The notes below the pieces were generated by a model. It searched no databases, was not told the DNA's origin, and was given only the letters and a program-made list of their open reading frames with translations. A stretch of DNA of 64,000 bases from Halobacteriovoraceae bacterium. GTDB lineage: Bacteria; Bdellovibrionota; Bacteriovoracia; Bacteriovoracales; Bacteriovoracaceae. Positions 53,573-62,025 of this stretch are shown here, in pieces. The stretch lies in NCBI GenBank assembly GCA_002713145.1, contig PAVS01000001.1:124001-188000 (forward strand), given 5' to 3'. Position 1 is the stretch's first letter. Each line of letters starts with the position of its first letter. Both the position numbers and the translations under genes were made by a program.

Positions 53573-56500
53573 TTGACTAAAACAATCTTGATAATACTTT
53601 CTTTTCTTATTGTGTCCTGTACCGGAGGCGGTGGAGAGTCCGGCAGTGGCGGTTCATCATCTGGGTCTTCAAATAACAATGATGGAAGTAGTTCATCAGG
53701 ATCGGATCCACTTTATGAGTATGCTTGGTACTTAAATAACACTGGTCAAAAGTCATTTTCTCTTCAAAATGCTTCTGCAAATGTAGATATAAATGTTACT
53801 GATGTTTATATTTTGGGATATACTGGAGAAGGAATTGAAGTTGGTGTCTCTGATGGAAGAATTGATCTGTATCACGAAGATATAACAAATAATAAGCTTC
53901 TATCTAAGTCAAGAAACTATAACTATTCATCACCGTATATTGGTTCCCCAACCACTACTGATGATACTGACAGTCATGGAACATCAGTATCTGGAATTAT
54001 TGGAGCAGAAGCTTTTAATGGGAAGGGATCAAGAGGCGTTGCCTATAATTCAAAAATTGCTGGAATGAATTTTTTAGGTGCAAGCTATAGTCTTTCTAAA
54101 TATTTAAACCAAGCTTCTAATGACTTAGATGTATTTAATTATTCATATGGTACAAACGAATGTTTAATAGCTCCTGAGGAATCTACTTATATTTCAACTC
54201 TAATAAATGGAGTCACGAGTTTAAGAGGTGGAAAAGGAGCGATTTATATTCAGTCTGCTGGTAATGAGTATATTGATCCTTTATACAAATCCTACAATTT
54301 AAACCACTGTACAGGAAACTCAGCTCTTGATGGCTATAATTACTATGGTAACTCAAACATGGACCAGTCTAGAGCTTATCCGTATATCATAACCGTAGGT
54401 GCAATTAATGCTACTGGATCACAAAGTACATATTCAACTCCTGGCTCTAATGTTTGGATTAGTGGCCCCGGTGGAGAGTCAGGTTATGACTTTGATCCTA
54501 CTGGATACGGCTTAGATATGATTACCGCTTCTCCTGCTATAATTGCACCGGATTTAGAAGGGTGTACCAAGGGAAGTTCGAAGTCAGATTCAATTACAAA
54601 TGATTTTGATAACAATACAAATGGGCTAAACTCTAGTTGTAACTACACATCAGCAATGAATGGAACAAGTTCAGCTGCTCCTGTAGTTTCTGGAGTTGTT
54701 GCATTAATTTTAGAGGCTAAACCAAACCTTACTTGGAGAGATGTTAAACATATACTAGCCTCGACTGCAAAAATCTATAATTACAGTACGGCAAATCAAT
54801 CCCACCCTGAAGGGTTAGATTTAGCGGGGCATGTTTACGATTATGGTTGGATAACAAATGCAAAGGGGTATAAGTTTCATAACTCACTTGGCTTTGGAGT
54901 TGTTGATGCTAAAGCAGCCGTTGATATGGCAAAAAGTTATAACGTAAACCTTGGTACTATGTACACCGGAAGTATTGAGTCCGGTACAATAAATGCCACA
55001 ATTTCGGATAATAATGCAACTGGTATTAGTAGAACTTTAAGTTTGGGTAGCTCAAACTTAGAGTTAGAGGCTGTTCAACTTGAGCTTGAATTCAATCACC
55101 CCTGGATCAGTGATATTGGTGCAGAGTTAGTCTCTCCCTCAGGAACGAAAAGTAAAATCCTTTGGATTAACAGCAATATCTTAGAGTCAGGAAATAAAAC
55201 AATTAAATTATTAACAAATGCTTTTTATATGGAAGAAGCTCACGGAACTTGGAGGTTAAATTTAGTGGATGGGAATGCTACAAATGTTGGTCAATTAGTT
55301 TCTTGGAAAATTAATTTCTATGGCCATAAAGTGGATCCAACAGACGCTATAGCTCCAGACCCAGTAACAAACTTAATTCACAGTTCAAGCTATATATCTC
55401 TAACCAAATCTCCGGTAGTTAGTTTTACTGCAAGTGGATCATCTGATGTTATTAGGTATGAAGCCTCTATAGGATCTACATCTGGTGCAACAGATGTTAA
55501 AGACTGGACTATCGTATCAAATAATTTTCAGTTTGATTCTCTAAATCTTACGGCAGGTGAAGATTATTTTGTAAATGTAAGAGTTGTTGATGAGAATGAG
55601 AATGTATCTAGTGTTGTTACTTCTTCTGGCTGGATTCCTGAAGGGATAATAAAAGTTAATATGAGTTATTATATTCACCAATCTGATAGTTCAACAGATC
55701 CAAGTGGATATACTGGCAACGCTCAATTCTGTAGGGCAAATGATAGAATAAGAGTTCAACAAAATATTACAGGCTCAATTAGCTTGAATAAGTATAATAG
55801 TTTTATTGCCTCAAGTTCACTGGGGTCTTGTACTAAAACACTGAATGGTTCAGGTGATACTTTAACTGTAACTTGTGCGGACACAGTCAATTGTACTTAT
55901 ACAGATACAGGAATTTGTGGGACAGGGGCTTACTCAATTTCTTACTGTACCGATATTGTTCCAAATTTTGCAACTTTCTTCGATACGAGTAGTGATCTGA
56001 AATTAGACTTTGCTAGTGTTCACTCTGTGGATATAGACGAGAGTGGTAGTGGAACTATTTTATCCGTTCCATGTAATACGACATTAGGTACCTACTCTTT
56101 CAGTGGTTCAGGAAACTTGTCGGTGAGTAGTGGAAGCTGTGCTTCTGGAAACACTTCAGTAAATGTAAGCTTCAGTGGTGACAAGGTCTCCTCTGAAACT
56201 CTTACTTATACTTTCACTGATTCCACTCATGGAATTTCACAGTCATTTACAGAAAATTTTGTTTTTATTCCTAAGGGTAATTTATATGCATCTCTAGGAG
56301 ATTTCCATGGTTGCTTAGTTGATAAAGATTATTATGCTAAATGTTGGGGGAATAATGATTATGGACAGCTTGGTGATGGTTCAAACAATACTTCTTATAG
56401 TTTAGTTTCAGTTTCAGGCCTTTCAAATAATATTAAAACTATATCATCTGGTTACTCACACTCATGTGCAGTTGATAGTAGTGGTACAGTTACATGCTGG

Positions 56501-58465
56501 GGATTTAATGCTGAAGGACAACTAGGTAATAACTCAACGACAGATAGTAATATCGCGGTTTCTGTATCTGGTCTTGCTTCTGGTGTTAAGTATGTAGTGA
56601 CAGGTTCTGTACATTCATGTGCATTACTTACAACAGGTGCTGTTAAGTGTTGGGGAGACAATAGTTATGGCCAATTAGGGGATGGAACTAATACGGATAG
56701 TTTAGTTCCTGTAGATGTATCCGGACTTTCCAGTGGAGTTGATTATATTTTTTCTACAAGGGCTTATCATACATGTGCATTGCTAAGTAATGGAGGCGTG
56801 AAATGTTGGGGTATGAACAAGTATGGTCAATTAGGGGATGGATCTACAACTGATAGTAATGCACCTGTGAATGTTTCAGGTCTAACTAGTGGAGTTGATT
56901 ATTTATACACAGGAGCTTATACAACTTGTGCTAAAATTTCATCTTCAGGCAATTTCAAATGTTGGGGTAATAATGAGTTTGGTCAAATTGGTGACGAAAC
57001 AAAGGTAAATCGCTCGACACCTACAGATGTTTCCATACTTTCAGGTATTAAAGAGTTAAGTGTTGGAGATTGGAATTCATGTGCAAGGTTAAGCGATAAT
57101 ACTAATAAATGTTGGGGGTATAATATTGCTAATCAATTGAATTCAACATCTGTTCAAATTGATACTCCAAAAATTTCAGACTCTAGTGCAATTGCTCACT
57201 TGAACGGCCAGAGTATGAATTGTTATTTACATTACAATGGTAGAGTTTATTGTCGAGGAATGAAGTCGCTTGGTCAAACAGGTAGTGTTATTGGAAATGA
57301 ATGGTCCTCACCAACTAGTGGTGACAAATACATGGTAAAGAACTCCGATGCAAATGCTTCTAGCATGTCAGTAGGAGAAGATCATACTTGTTATGTTTCG
57401 AAAGATAATAAATTATTTTGTTTTGGATCAAATAGTTATGGTCGCCTAGGGGACGGTAACAGTAGTCGTACTGATTCTGTTGGCTTTGCTAATCCTGTTG
57501 AAGTGTCAGGTGTTTCAGGATCTGCTTCAAAAGTTGCTGCTGGAGCATTGCACACTTGTGTCGTTACCACAGCTGGGGCTGTAAAATGTCTAGGTAATAA
57601 TACTTCAGGGCAATTAGGTAATAGCTCTAATGATCATTCATCTAATCTTGTCGATGTCACTGGCTTGAGTTCTGGTATTACAGATATTACTGCGGGAATG
57701 TATCATACATGTGCTCTAACTAGCACTGGTGGGGTTAAGTGTTGGGGAAATAACGTAAGTGGACAGCTAGGTATCAATAGTACGACAAATAGTAATATCC
57801 CTGTGGATGTCTCTGGCTTAACTTCTGGTGTTGATAAAATTGTAGCATCCGGTTGGAACACCTGTGCCCTTCTTTCGACTGGTGGTGTGAAATGTTGGGG
57901 AGGGAATACTTATGGCCAGGTTGGTAATTCAAGCAATACTGATGCATTAACTCCTGCAGATGTTTCAGGTCTTACTAGCAATGTATCTGATATTGACGTA
58001 GGGAAATGGCATGCTTGTGCAATTAATACATCTGGAGCTGTTAAGTGTTGGGGAAGTAATTACAGTTGCTCACTTGGAAATAATGATGGTGTTTGTAATA
58101 GCGGCTTTAATACACCACAAAGTGTTTTTGGAATCACTTCTGGAGCTGAAAGCCTAGCTCTTGGTGAACAGCATAGCTGTGCTAAATTAACCAATGGTAC
58201 TATAAAATGTTGGGGGGATAATTCTAAAGGTCAAATGGGGAATGAAACTAATGGATTTAGTTACTTTCAACCTACTTCATTTACTCCATCAAATGCTCCA
58301 TTTATAACACCTGATTTCATTTATGCTGGTGGTGATACAAGTTGTATGATTACAAATGCTGATGATGCTTATTGTTGGGGAGATAATACTTATGGTCAGA
58401 GAGGGGATGGTAAGTCTAATAGTGTCTCTAATTCAGATCAGGTAATTAACTCAAACATTTATTAA
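53573..58465 (+). CDS. giant subtilase lipoprotein with P-domain and 14 RCC1 repeats
   Basis: 1630 residues from TTG 53573, supported by GAAGG seven bases upstream. Lipobox LIVSC at about 16, then a Gly/Ser-rich linker. Subtilase domain at about 55-460 with all catalytic residues: D94 (VSDGRID), H135 (DSHGTS), the SAGNEY oxyanion Asn, and S366 (MNGTSSAAP). A proprotein-convertase P-domain follows at about 475-590 (LEFNHPWISDIGAELVSPSG), a fibronectin-like domain at about 600-690, and a Cys-rich beta region. From about residue 900 to the end I count 14 RCC1-type units (CWGxNxxGQLG and variants), enough for two seven-bladed propellers. A surface serine protease anchored by lipid; the propellers may bind prey or host ligands. 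Cargo of the island. Confidence 0.93.
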   Translation: MTKTILIILSFLIVSCTGGGGESGSGGSSSGSSNNNDGSSSSGSDPLYEYAWYLNNTGQKSFSLQNASANVDINVTDVYILGYTGEGIEVGVSDGRIDLYHEDITNNKLLSKSRNYNYSSPYIGSPTTTDDTDSHGTSVSGIIGAEAFNGKGSRGVAYNSKIAGMNFLGASYSLSKYLNQASNDLDVFNYSYGTNECLIAPEESTYISTLINGVTSLRGGKGAIYIQSAGNEYIDPLYKSYNLNHCTGNSALDGYNYYGNSNMDQSRAYPYIITVGAINATGSQSTYSTPGSNVWISGPGGESGYDFDPTGYGLDMITASPAIIAPDLEGCTKGSSKSDSITNDFDNNTNGLNSSCNYTSAMNGTSSAAPVVSGVVALILEAKPNLTWRDVKHILASTAKIYNYSTANQSHPEGLDLAGHVYDYGWITNAKGYKFHNSLGFGVVDAKAAVDMAKSYNVNLGTMYTGSIESGTINATISDNNATGISRTLSLGSSNLELEAVQLELEFNHPWISDIGAELVSPSGTKSKILWINSNILESGNKTIKLLTNAFYMEEAHGTWRLNLVDGNATNVGQLVSWKINFYGHKVDPTDAIAPDPVTNLIHSSSYISLTKSPVVSFTASGSSDVIRYEASIGSTSGATDVKDWTIVSNNFQFDSLNLTAGEDYFVNVRVVDENENVSSVVTSSGWIPEGIIKVNMSYYIHQSDSSTDPSGYTGNAQFCRANDRIRVQQNITGSISLNKYNSFIASSSLGSCTKTLNGSGDTLTVTCADTVNCTYTDTGICGTGAYSISYCTDIVPNFATFFDTSSDLKLDFASVHSVDIDESGSGTILSVPCNTTLGTYSFSGSGNLSVSSGSCASGNTSVNVSFSGDKVSSETLTYTFTDSTHGISQSFTENFVFIPKGNLYASLGDFHGCLVDKDYYAKCWGNNDYGQLGDGSNNTSYSLVSVSGLSNNIKTISSGYSHSCAVDSSGTVTCWGFNAEGQLGNNSTTDSNIAVSVSGLASGVKYVVTGSVHSCALLTTGAVKCWGDNSYGQLGDGTNTDSLVPVDVSGLSSGVDYIFSTRAYHTCALLSNGGVKCWGMNKYGQLGDGSTTDSNAPVNVSGLTSGVDYLYTGAYTTCAKISSSGNFKCWGNNEFGQIGDETKVNRSTPTDVSILSGIKELSVGDWNSCARLSDNTNKCWGYNIANQLNSTSVQIDTPKISDSSAIAHLNGQSMNCYLHYNGRVYCRGMKSLGQTGSVIGNEWSSPTSGDKYMVKNSDANASSMSVGEDHTCYVSKDNKLFCFGSNSYGRLGDGNSSRTDSVGFANPVEVSGVSGSASKVAAGALHTCVVTTAGAVKCLGNNTSGQLGNSSNDHSSNLVDVTGLSSGITDITAGMYHTCALTSTGGVKCWGNNVSGQLGINSTTNSNIPVDVSGLTSGVDKIVASGWNTCALLSTGGVKCWGGNTYGQVGNSSNTDALTPADVSGLTSNVSDIDVGKWHACAINTSGAVKCWGSNYSCSLGNNDGVCNSGFNTPQSVFGITSGAESLALGEQHSCAKLTNGTIKCWGDNSKGQMGNETNGFSYFQPTSFTPSNAPFITPDFIYAGGDTSCMITNADDAYCWGDNTYGQRGDGKSNSVSNSDQVINSNIY

Positions 58466-58474
58466 GAGGATGAA

Positions 58475-59188
58475 TTGATGAAAAAACGGAATTTTTTAAC
58501 AGGGTTAATCTTAACGACAGTAGTTGGAGGAGTAACTTATTTCTTTCTCCAAGATAAAGAAACAGAAAGTTATGTGAAAGTCTCAGCTGAAAAGATTGTG
58601 AGTAAACAAAAAGTAGTAAGGCTCAATGCAACCCAGCCTAAGGTCATTAAAGCTAAAAAGACTAATGTCGTAAAGAACGTGCCTATTAAAAGGTCGGTTG
58701 CTAGTAGTGGCAAGAAACCAGCTAGATCATTATCTAGTACGTTTAAGTCAATAAAGAACAAAGCGCGAAAAGAAATATCAGAATTAAGAAAATTATCTCA
58801 AAGTCAATTTAAAACAGATGATGGTGTAGAGTTTTTAAATGGCTTATTTGCTGAGAGGGTTAAGCGAAAAGAGGAGCCAATAAAAACGTATGGAGGCTTC
58901 TATATCTATGATACTCACTCTAAAGAAAATAATATTGGAATTGCTATAAAGGATGGACGGTTAGGTGTGGTAACAGGAGAAATTGCATTTCAGACAAAAG
59001 ATATTGAATCTTTAAAAAACAAGATACAAAAGCATAATGCTCAAGAAATCATGAGCGATAAAAATATTGGTGTTTACATAGTTCAAGCGGCAGAACATAC
59101 AAGCTATGAGAGTATTCTAAATGACTCTGATCTTTCAAGTTTTAATCCTAAGCCTGACATAGTCTTTGACTACAAGCTACCTAGGTGA
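58475..59188 (+). CDS. membrane-anchored hypothetical protein, island cargo
   Basis: 237 residues with one N-terminal membrane helix (about 7-24), a basic linker rich in Lys/Ser/Val (about 40-100), and a C-terminal domain of about 120 residues containing GIAIKDGRLGVVTG and YIVQAAEHTSYES. No family recognised. GAGGA precedes ATG 58475, and it lies nine bases after the subtilase stop, so it is co-transcribed and could help secrete, process or regulate the protease. Confidence 0.7.
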   Translation: MMKKRNFLTGLILTTVVGGVTYFFLQDKETESYVKVSAEKIVSKQKVVRLNATQPKVIKAKKTNVVKNVPIKRSVASSGKKPARSLSSTFKSIKNKARKEISELRKLSQSQFKTDDGVEFLNGLFAERVKRKEEPIKTYGGFYIYDTHSKENNIGIAIKDGRLGVVTGEIAFQTKDIESLKNKIQKHNAQEIMSDKNIGVYIVQAAEHTSYESILNDSDLSSFNPKPDIVFDYKLPR

Positions 59189-59242
59189 GTAAATCCTAAT
59201 ATAAGGAAATGTAAGTATTTTTTTTCGAACTTTTTTTCAACC

Positions 59243-59283
59243 TGTCTGGACATGTCTGGGCATTTCACGACCTGTCTGGACAT
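59243..59283 (+). repeat. three phased TGTCTGG(A/G)CAT repeats
   Basis: TGTCTGGACAT at 59243 and 59273 and TGTCTGGGCAT at 59253. The spacings are exactly 10 and 20 bases, so all copies lie on one helix face. They are about 70-110 bases upstream of a strong promoter. Candidate operator or iteron array. Confidence 0.65.
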
Positions 59284-59349
59284 CACTAGAGTTTTTGGCA
59301 TGATTCGAATTTAAAAGTATTTAGCAGATGTAAGGCTTTAGAAGGGCTT

Positions 59350-59379
59350 TTGACGTGCTTTGTTTCATTTTGTTATAAT
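59350..59379 (+). promoter_or_regulatory. sigma-70 promoter for the winged-helix gene
   Basis: TTGACG (59350-59355), an 18-base spacer and a consensus TATAAT (59374-59379). The transcript would start near 59386, about 20 bases before a GGAGGT ribosome site at 59407-59412. Confidence 0.8.
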
Positions 59380-59417
59380 CCGCCTTCATTATTTTTCAGA
59401 ATAAATGGAGGTACTTC

Positions 59418-60170
59418 ATCGAGATTAAAATTACAATTAATCCCATTCATCTCTTTTACTTAAAACCACTTCTTAAGTGGAAAATACTATCGAAAGAGAA
59501 ACTTTTTGAATTATCAAACTTTCGTGGAACTTATAAATCGTTTCACAACATTATCAGAAATTTAGAGCGCAAAGGTTTAGTTCATGGCCACAGAGACACA
59601 GCAACAAAGAAAAAGTATGTGTATGCCACCGAGCTAGGAGCGAATCATTTATCTGATAAAACTTATTTTCTACCAAATCTCAATTCAATCTTTCATGACA
59701 CAAAGGTATCGGATTTAGTAGGCGAGTTATCAAAAATGGATAGGGTTATAGATTTTGAACTTGAGCATGAGTATCGAAACACTAGACGTGACGATTATCA
59801 TAGTAGAGGTTCTTATATTCCTGATGCTGTTTTAAAAGTGATGGATGCAAAAGGTAAATCTAGTATGGATATCGGACTAGAGTTAGAACTAACTCAAAAA
59901 TCTGAGAAAAGAATCTCAACGAAAATCAAAAAAGGTCTTATTGATAACCGCTATGATCTAATCCTTTATTTCTTCCCTTCTGAAGCACTTTATAAAAAAT
60001 ACTTAACTAATCTCAATTCACTACCCTCAAAAGAAGCTAGAGCGAAATGTGCCATGTTCTGGACCCCTGATCTAATCGTTGGCGAGCTAAATATCGAATC
60101 TATCCTTGGTTCTTATCTAGGCCGGCCAGCACTTCTTTCGCAATTTTTAGGAAATATCAGGCATGAATGA
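59418..60170 (+). CDS. replication-relaxation-like winged-helix protein with non-canonical start
   Basis: A 250-codon frame read from ATC 59418, five bases after a perfect GGAGGT. No ATG, GTG or TTG occurs in frame before GTG 59619, yet the first 67 codons encode a good winged helix (LFELSNFRGTYKSFHNIIRN, then LERKGLVHGHRDT, ending KYVYATELGANHL). The C-terminal part has the order HDTKVSDL, PDAVLKV, IGLELELTQKS and DLILYFFPSE, similar to the replication-relaxation family that accompanies relaxases and replication proteins. An ATG at 59405 opens a seven-codon frame (MEVLHRD) ending at 59428 in the frame one base away, so a +1 shift would also join an ATG to the domain. Rare start, frameshift and sequence error all remain possible. 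Confidence 0.65.
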   Translation: MEIKITINPIHLFYLKPLLKWKILSKEKLFELSNFRGTYKSFHNIIRNLERKGLVHGHRDTATKKKYVYATELGANHLSDKTYFLPNLNSIFHDTKVSDLVGELSKMDRVIDFELEHEYRNTRRDDYHSRGSYIPDAVLKVMDAKGKSSMDIGLELELTQKSEKRISTKIKKGLIDNRYDLILYFFPSEALYKKYLTNLNSLPSKEARAKCAMFWTPDLIVGELNIESILGSYLGRPALLSQFLGNIRHE

Positions 60171-60208
60171 CTCTGATTTCTAATAGATTAAATATGACTT
60201 AGGTTGGA

Positions 60209-60360
60209 CTCGCTAGGAATTGAAGGTGACTAGCGAGGGCTGTCAGAATTAACGCCACCCAAGTGCGCGCAATCGTTTTAAAATTTTCTGCGCCCAATTG
60301 ACTCCCTCTCTCTCACGTTCAAGGGAGTCACTTAGGCTGGAAAATTGGTGGTGGCGCGCA
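60209..60360. other. structured non-coding region, candidate oriT, recombination site or RNA
   Basis: The 214-base gap between the winged-helix and excisionase-like genes holds strong inverted repeats: CTCGCTAG/CTAGCGAG (60209-60216 with 60230-60237); TGACTCCCT/AGGGAGTCA (60299-60307 with 60322-60330); and an outer pair TGCGCGC/GCGCGCA (60264-60270 with 60354-60360), alternatively CGCCACC/GGTGGCG (60253-60259 with 60350-60356), with CAATT/AATTG between. No T-run follows either hairpin, so they are not ordinary terminators. Confidence 0.6.
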
Positions 60361-60384
60361 TGGGGAAGGCTTTGGATAAGGGGT

Positions 60385-60663
60385 ATGGAGTATATGAATA
60401 ATATAGTGTCGGGTTTAAAAGATTGTATTAGATCAGAGTTTGGTATAGAAAATAAGGGAGACTTTCGAAAGGAAGTCGGGCTCTTTGAAAAACGAATATG
60501 GCGAGTATCAGACGTAGCAAGATTTTTAGATTGCTCTCAAGGGCATATCTATAATCTCTGCTCAGATGAGAAGATTCCGAAAAGGAAAAAGGGTAAGTTC
60601 TTATATTTCGTTCCAAGTGAAATCCTTGAATGGATTTTAAAAGGAGACGTTTATGACAACTAA
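60385..60663 (+). CDS. excisionase-like helix-turn-helix protein
   Basis: About 92 residues from ATG 60385 (ATG 60394 possible, with GGAG just upstream); a start at 60298 would place coding sequence in the hairpin region and adds an atypical Arg/Trp-rich leader. The C-terminal half is the excisionase/MerR-type winged helix: RVSDVARFLDCSQGHIYNLC, then KRKKGKFLYFVPSEILEWI. It overlaps the integrase start by 11 bases, the usual xis-int coupling, so it probably directs excision of the island and may bind the CACGTGCAA sites. Confidence 0.85.
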   Translation: MEYMNNIVSGLKDCIRSEFGIENKGDFRKEVGLFEKRIWRVSDVARFLDCSQGHIYNLCSDEKIPKRKKGKFLYFVPSEILEWILKGDVYDN

Positions 60664-61972
60664 AACCCAAAGTAAAAAGTCTAGATACAAAACAATTAAC
60701 TACCGTGGGATAAAAGGTATAAGGCTTGACCAAAAAACTGGTAAGTACCTTGTGCAAAAATATATCCGAGGGGAGAGGTTTCAAGCAAGCTTCGATCAAT
60801 TAGAAGAAGCGGCTGATTGGAAAAAGAACTTTCACCCATCCCTTAATATGAAATCCTTGTCGCAATTAAAAAGAGATAAGCAAATACAAATTATCTCTAA
60901 GCTTCATCAAAATGTTGAGAAGCCTAACGTAATTGTGTTAAAGAACGGCAATGATTTTGGATATAAGTTTCACGATGTTTGGCAGTTGTATCTATCAAAA
61001 TATCTAGTCAGGGTAGAGAAATCTACTTTTGATCGTAGAGTGCAAAATGCATCCTTGTTTTATAAACAATTAATGGATGTGCCGATGGTTGATTTTACAG
61101 CGAACTTTATTTCGGATTACTTGATCTTTAAAAAAGATGAGGCCATGAATAATCCTAAAAGTCTGCGCTATAATTTTAACGATGACCTCAAGTCATTAAA
61201 AGCAATTCTTAATTGGTATCGAGAAAACATTGATGCCCAATTCGTGAATCCTATTCTTAAAAAACACAAAGTCGAAGGTGTGATTCGTAAAGTTCCTAAG
61301 CGCAAAAAGAAAATGAGGCGGCATGAACTTTTGAGTTTCTTTCAAGCACTATCGAATGAAGGAGAAATGTGGCGGGACTTCGCTGAAGTTCAATTTTATT
61401 TCTCTGGTCGTGTTTCAGAAGTTGGAGGATTGCAATGGGCGAGTGTGGATTTCATTGAAGGCGTGATCGAAATTGAAAACGTCATCGTATGGGGGCCACA
61501 AAAATGCTTTCAGTATTTAAAAGATAGCCCTAAGAATGGTGAAAATCGTTTTGTACCAATGACAAAAAGACTGCATGAGATTTTGAATCGTAGACTAAAG
61601 CACAGACTTACTAAAAAGCTTATCGATCGTCGATCTGGCAAGGCCTTCTTAGGTGATTTTGTTTTCCATGAAAATGGAGAACCTTTAGAGTATCGAAAAA
61701 TTTGTTATCGTTACAATAAAGCACTAAGAAAAGCTGGACTTGATCATAAGTATTCTGCCACTCATATTCTCAGGCATACCATGGCTAATCTCGTTCGTGA
61801 GCGTATGGGAATAGAGCATGCCCAAGCGGTAGGCGGATGGAAGACTCGTGAGTTAGTCGAGCATGTTTACACCGACACACCAGGGCATTTAACTCGTGAT
61901 GCTCTCGATAATATCGAGGACTTTATGCAGGAGAATGAGAGTAAAAAGTTGGGGTATCACGTGCAAAATTAA
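60653..61972 (+). CDS. tyrosine integrase of the island
   Basis: 439 residues. Arm-binding/core-binding N-terminus to about 210, then the catalytic domain with R253 (FSGRVSEVGG), the HILRH box (H371, R374), GGW, and the nucleophile Y406 in HVYTDT. It reads toward the tRNA-Glu it is inserted in, and its last codons contain the first of the right-end TCACGTGCAA repeats, as in phage-type integrases that overlap their arm sites. All catalytic residues are present, so it is probably active. Confidence 0.95.
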   Translation: MTTKTQSKKSRYKTINYRGIKGIRLDQKTGKYLVQKYIRGERFQASFDQLEEAADWKKNFHPSLNMKSLSQLKRDKQIQIISKLHQNVEKPNVIVLKNGNDFGYKFHDVWQLYLSKYLVRVEKSTFDRRVQNASLFYKQLMDVPMVDFTANFISDYLIFKKDEAMNNPKSLRYNFNDDLKSLKAILNWYRENIDAQFVNPILKKHKVEGVIRKVPKRKKKMRRHELLSFFQALSNEGEMWRDFAEVQFYFSGRVSEVGGLQWASVDFIEGVIEIENVIVWGPQKCFQYLKDSPKNGENRFVPMTKRLHEILNRRLKHRLTKKLIDRRSGKAFLGDFVFHENGEPLEYRKICYRYNKALRKAGLDHKYSATHILRHTMANLVRERMGIEHAQAVGGWKTRELVEHVYTDTPGHLTRDALDNIEDFMQENESKKLGYHVQN

Positions 61973-61987
61973 AATTTCACGTGCAAG
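61957..61987 (+). repeat. CACGTGCAA direct repeats, right end (candidate integrase arm sites)
   Basis: TCACGTGCAAAA at 61957-61968, spanning the integrase stop region, and TCACGTGCAA at 61977-61986, 39 bases before the att core. Same sequence and direction as the left-end pair at 53324-53343. Confidence 0.65.
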
Positions 61988-61989
61988 CA

Positions 61990-62016
61990 AAAAAAAAGCC
62001 TGCATTTCTGCAGGCT
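61990..62016 (-). terminator. intrinsic terminator of the tRNA-Lys/tRNA-Glu transcript (island-supplied)
   Basis: Perfect 8-bp stem AGCCTGCA/TGCAGGCT with a four-base loop (61997-62016); on the reverse strand it is followed by a long U run. It lies just inside the island, ten bases beyond the tRNA-Glu CCA. Confidence 0.9.
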
Positions 62017-62025
62017 TATATAAAC

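Noticed and set aside
56280-58440. Periodic repeated DNA that could be taken for a CRISPR or tandem-repeat array
   Set aside because: The periodicity is the protein-level RCC1 repeat; DNA copies diverge and no identical direct repeats with unique spacers exist.
60298-60384. N-terminal extension of the excisionase-like protein
   Set aside because: It reads through the hairpin region and gives an atypical Arg/Trp-rich leader; starts at 60385 or 60394 fit the domain.
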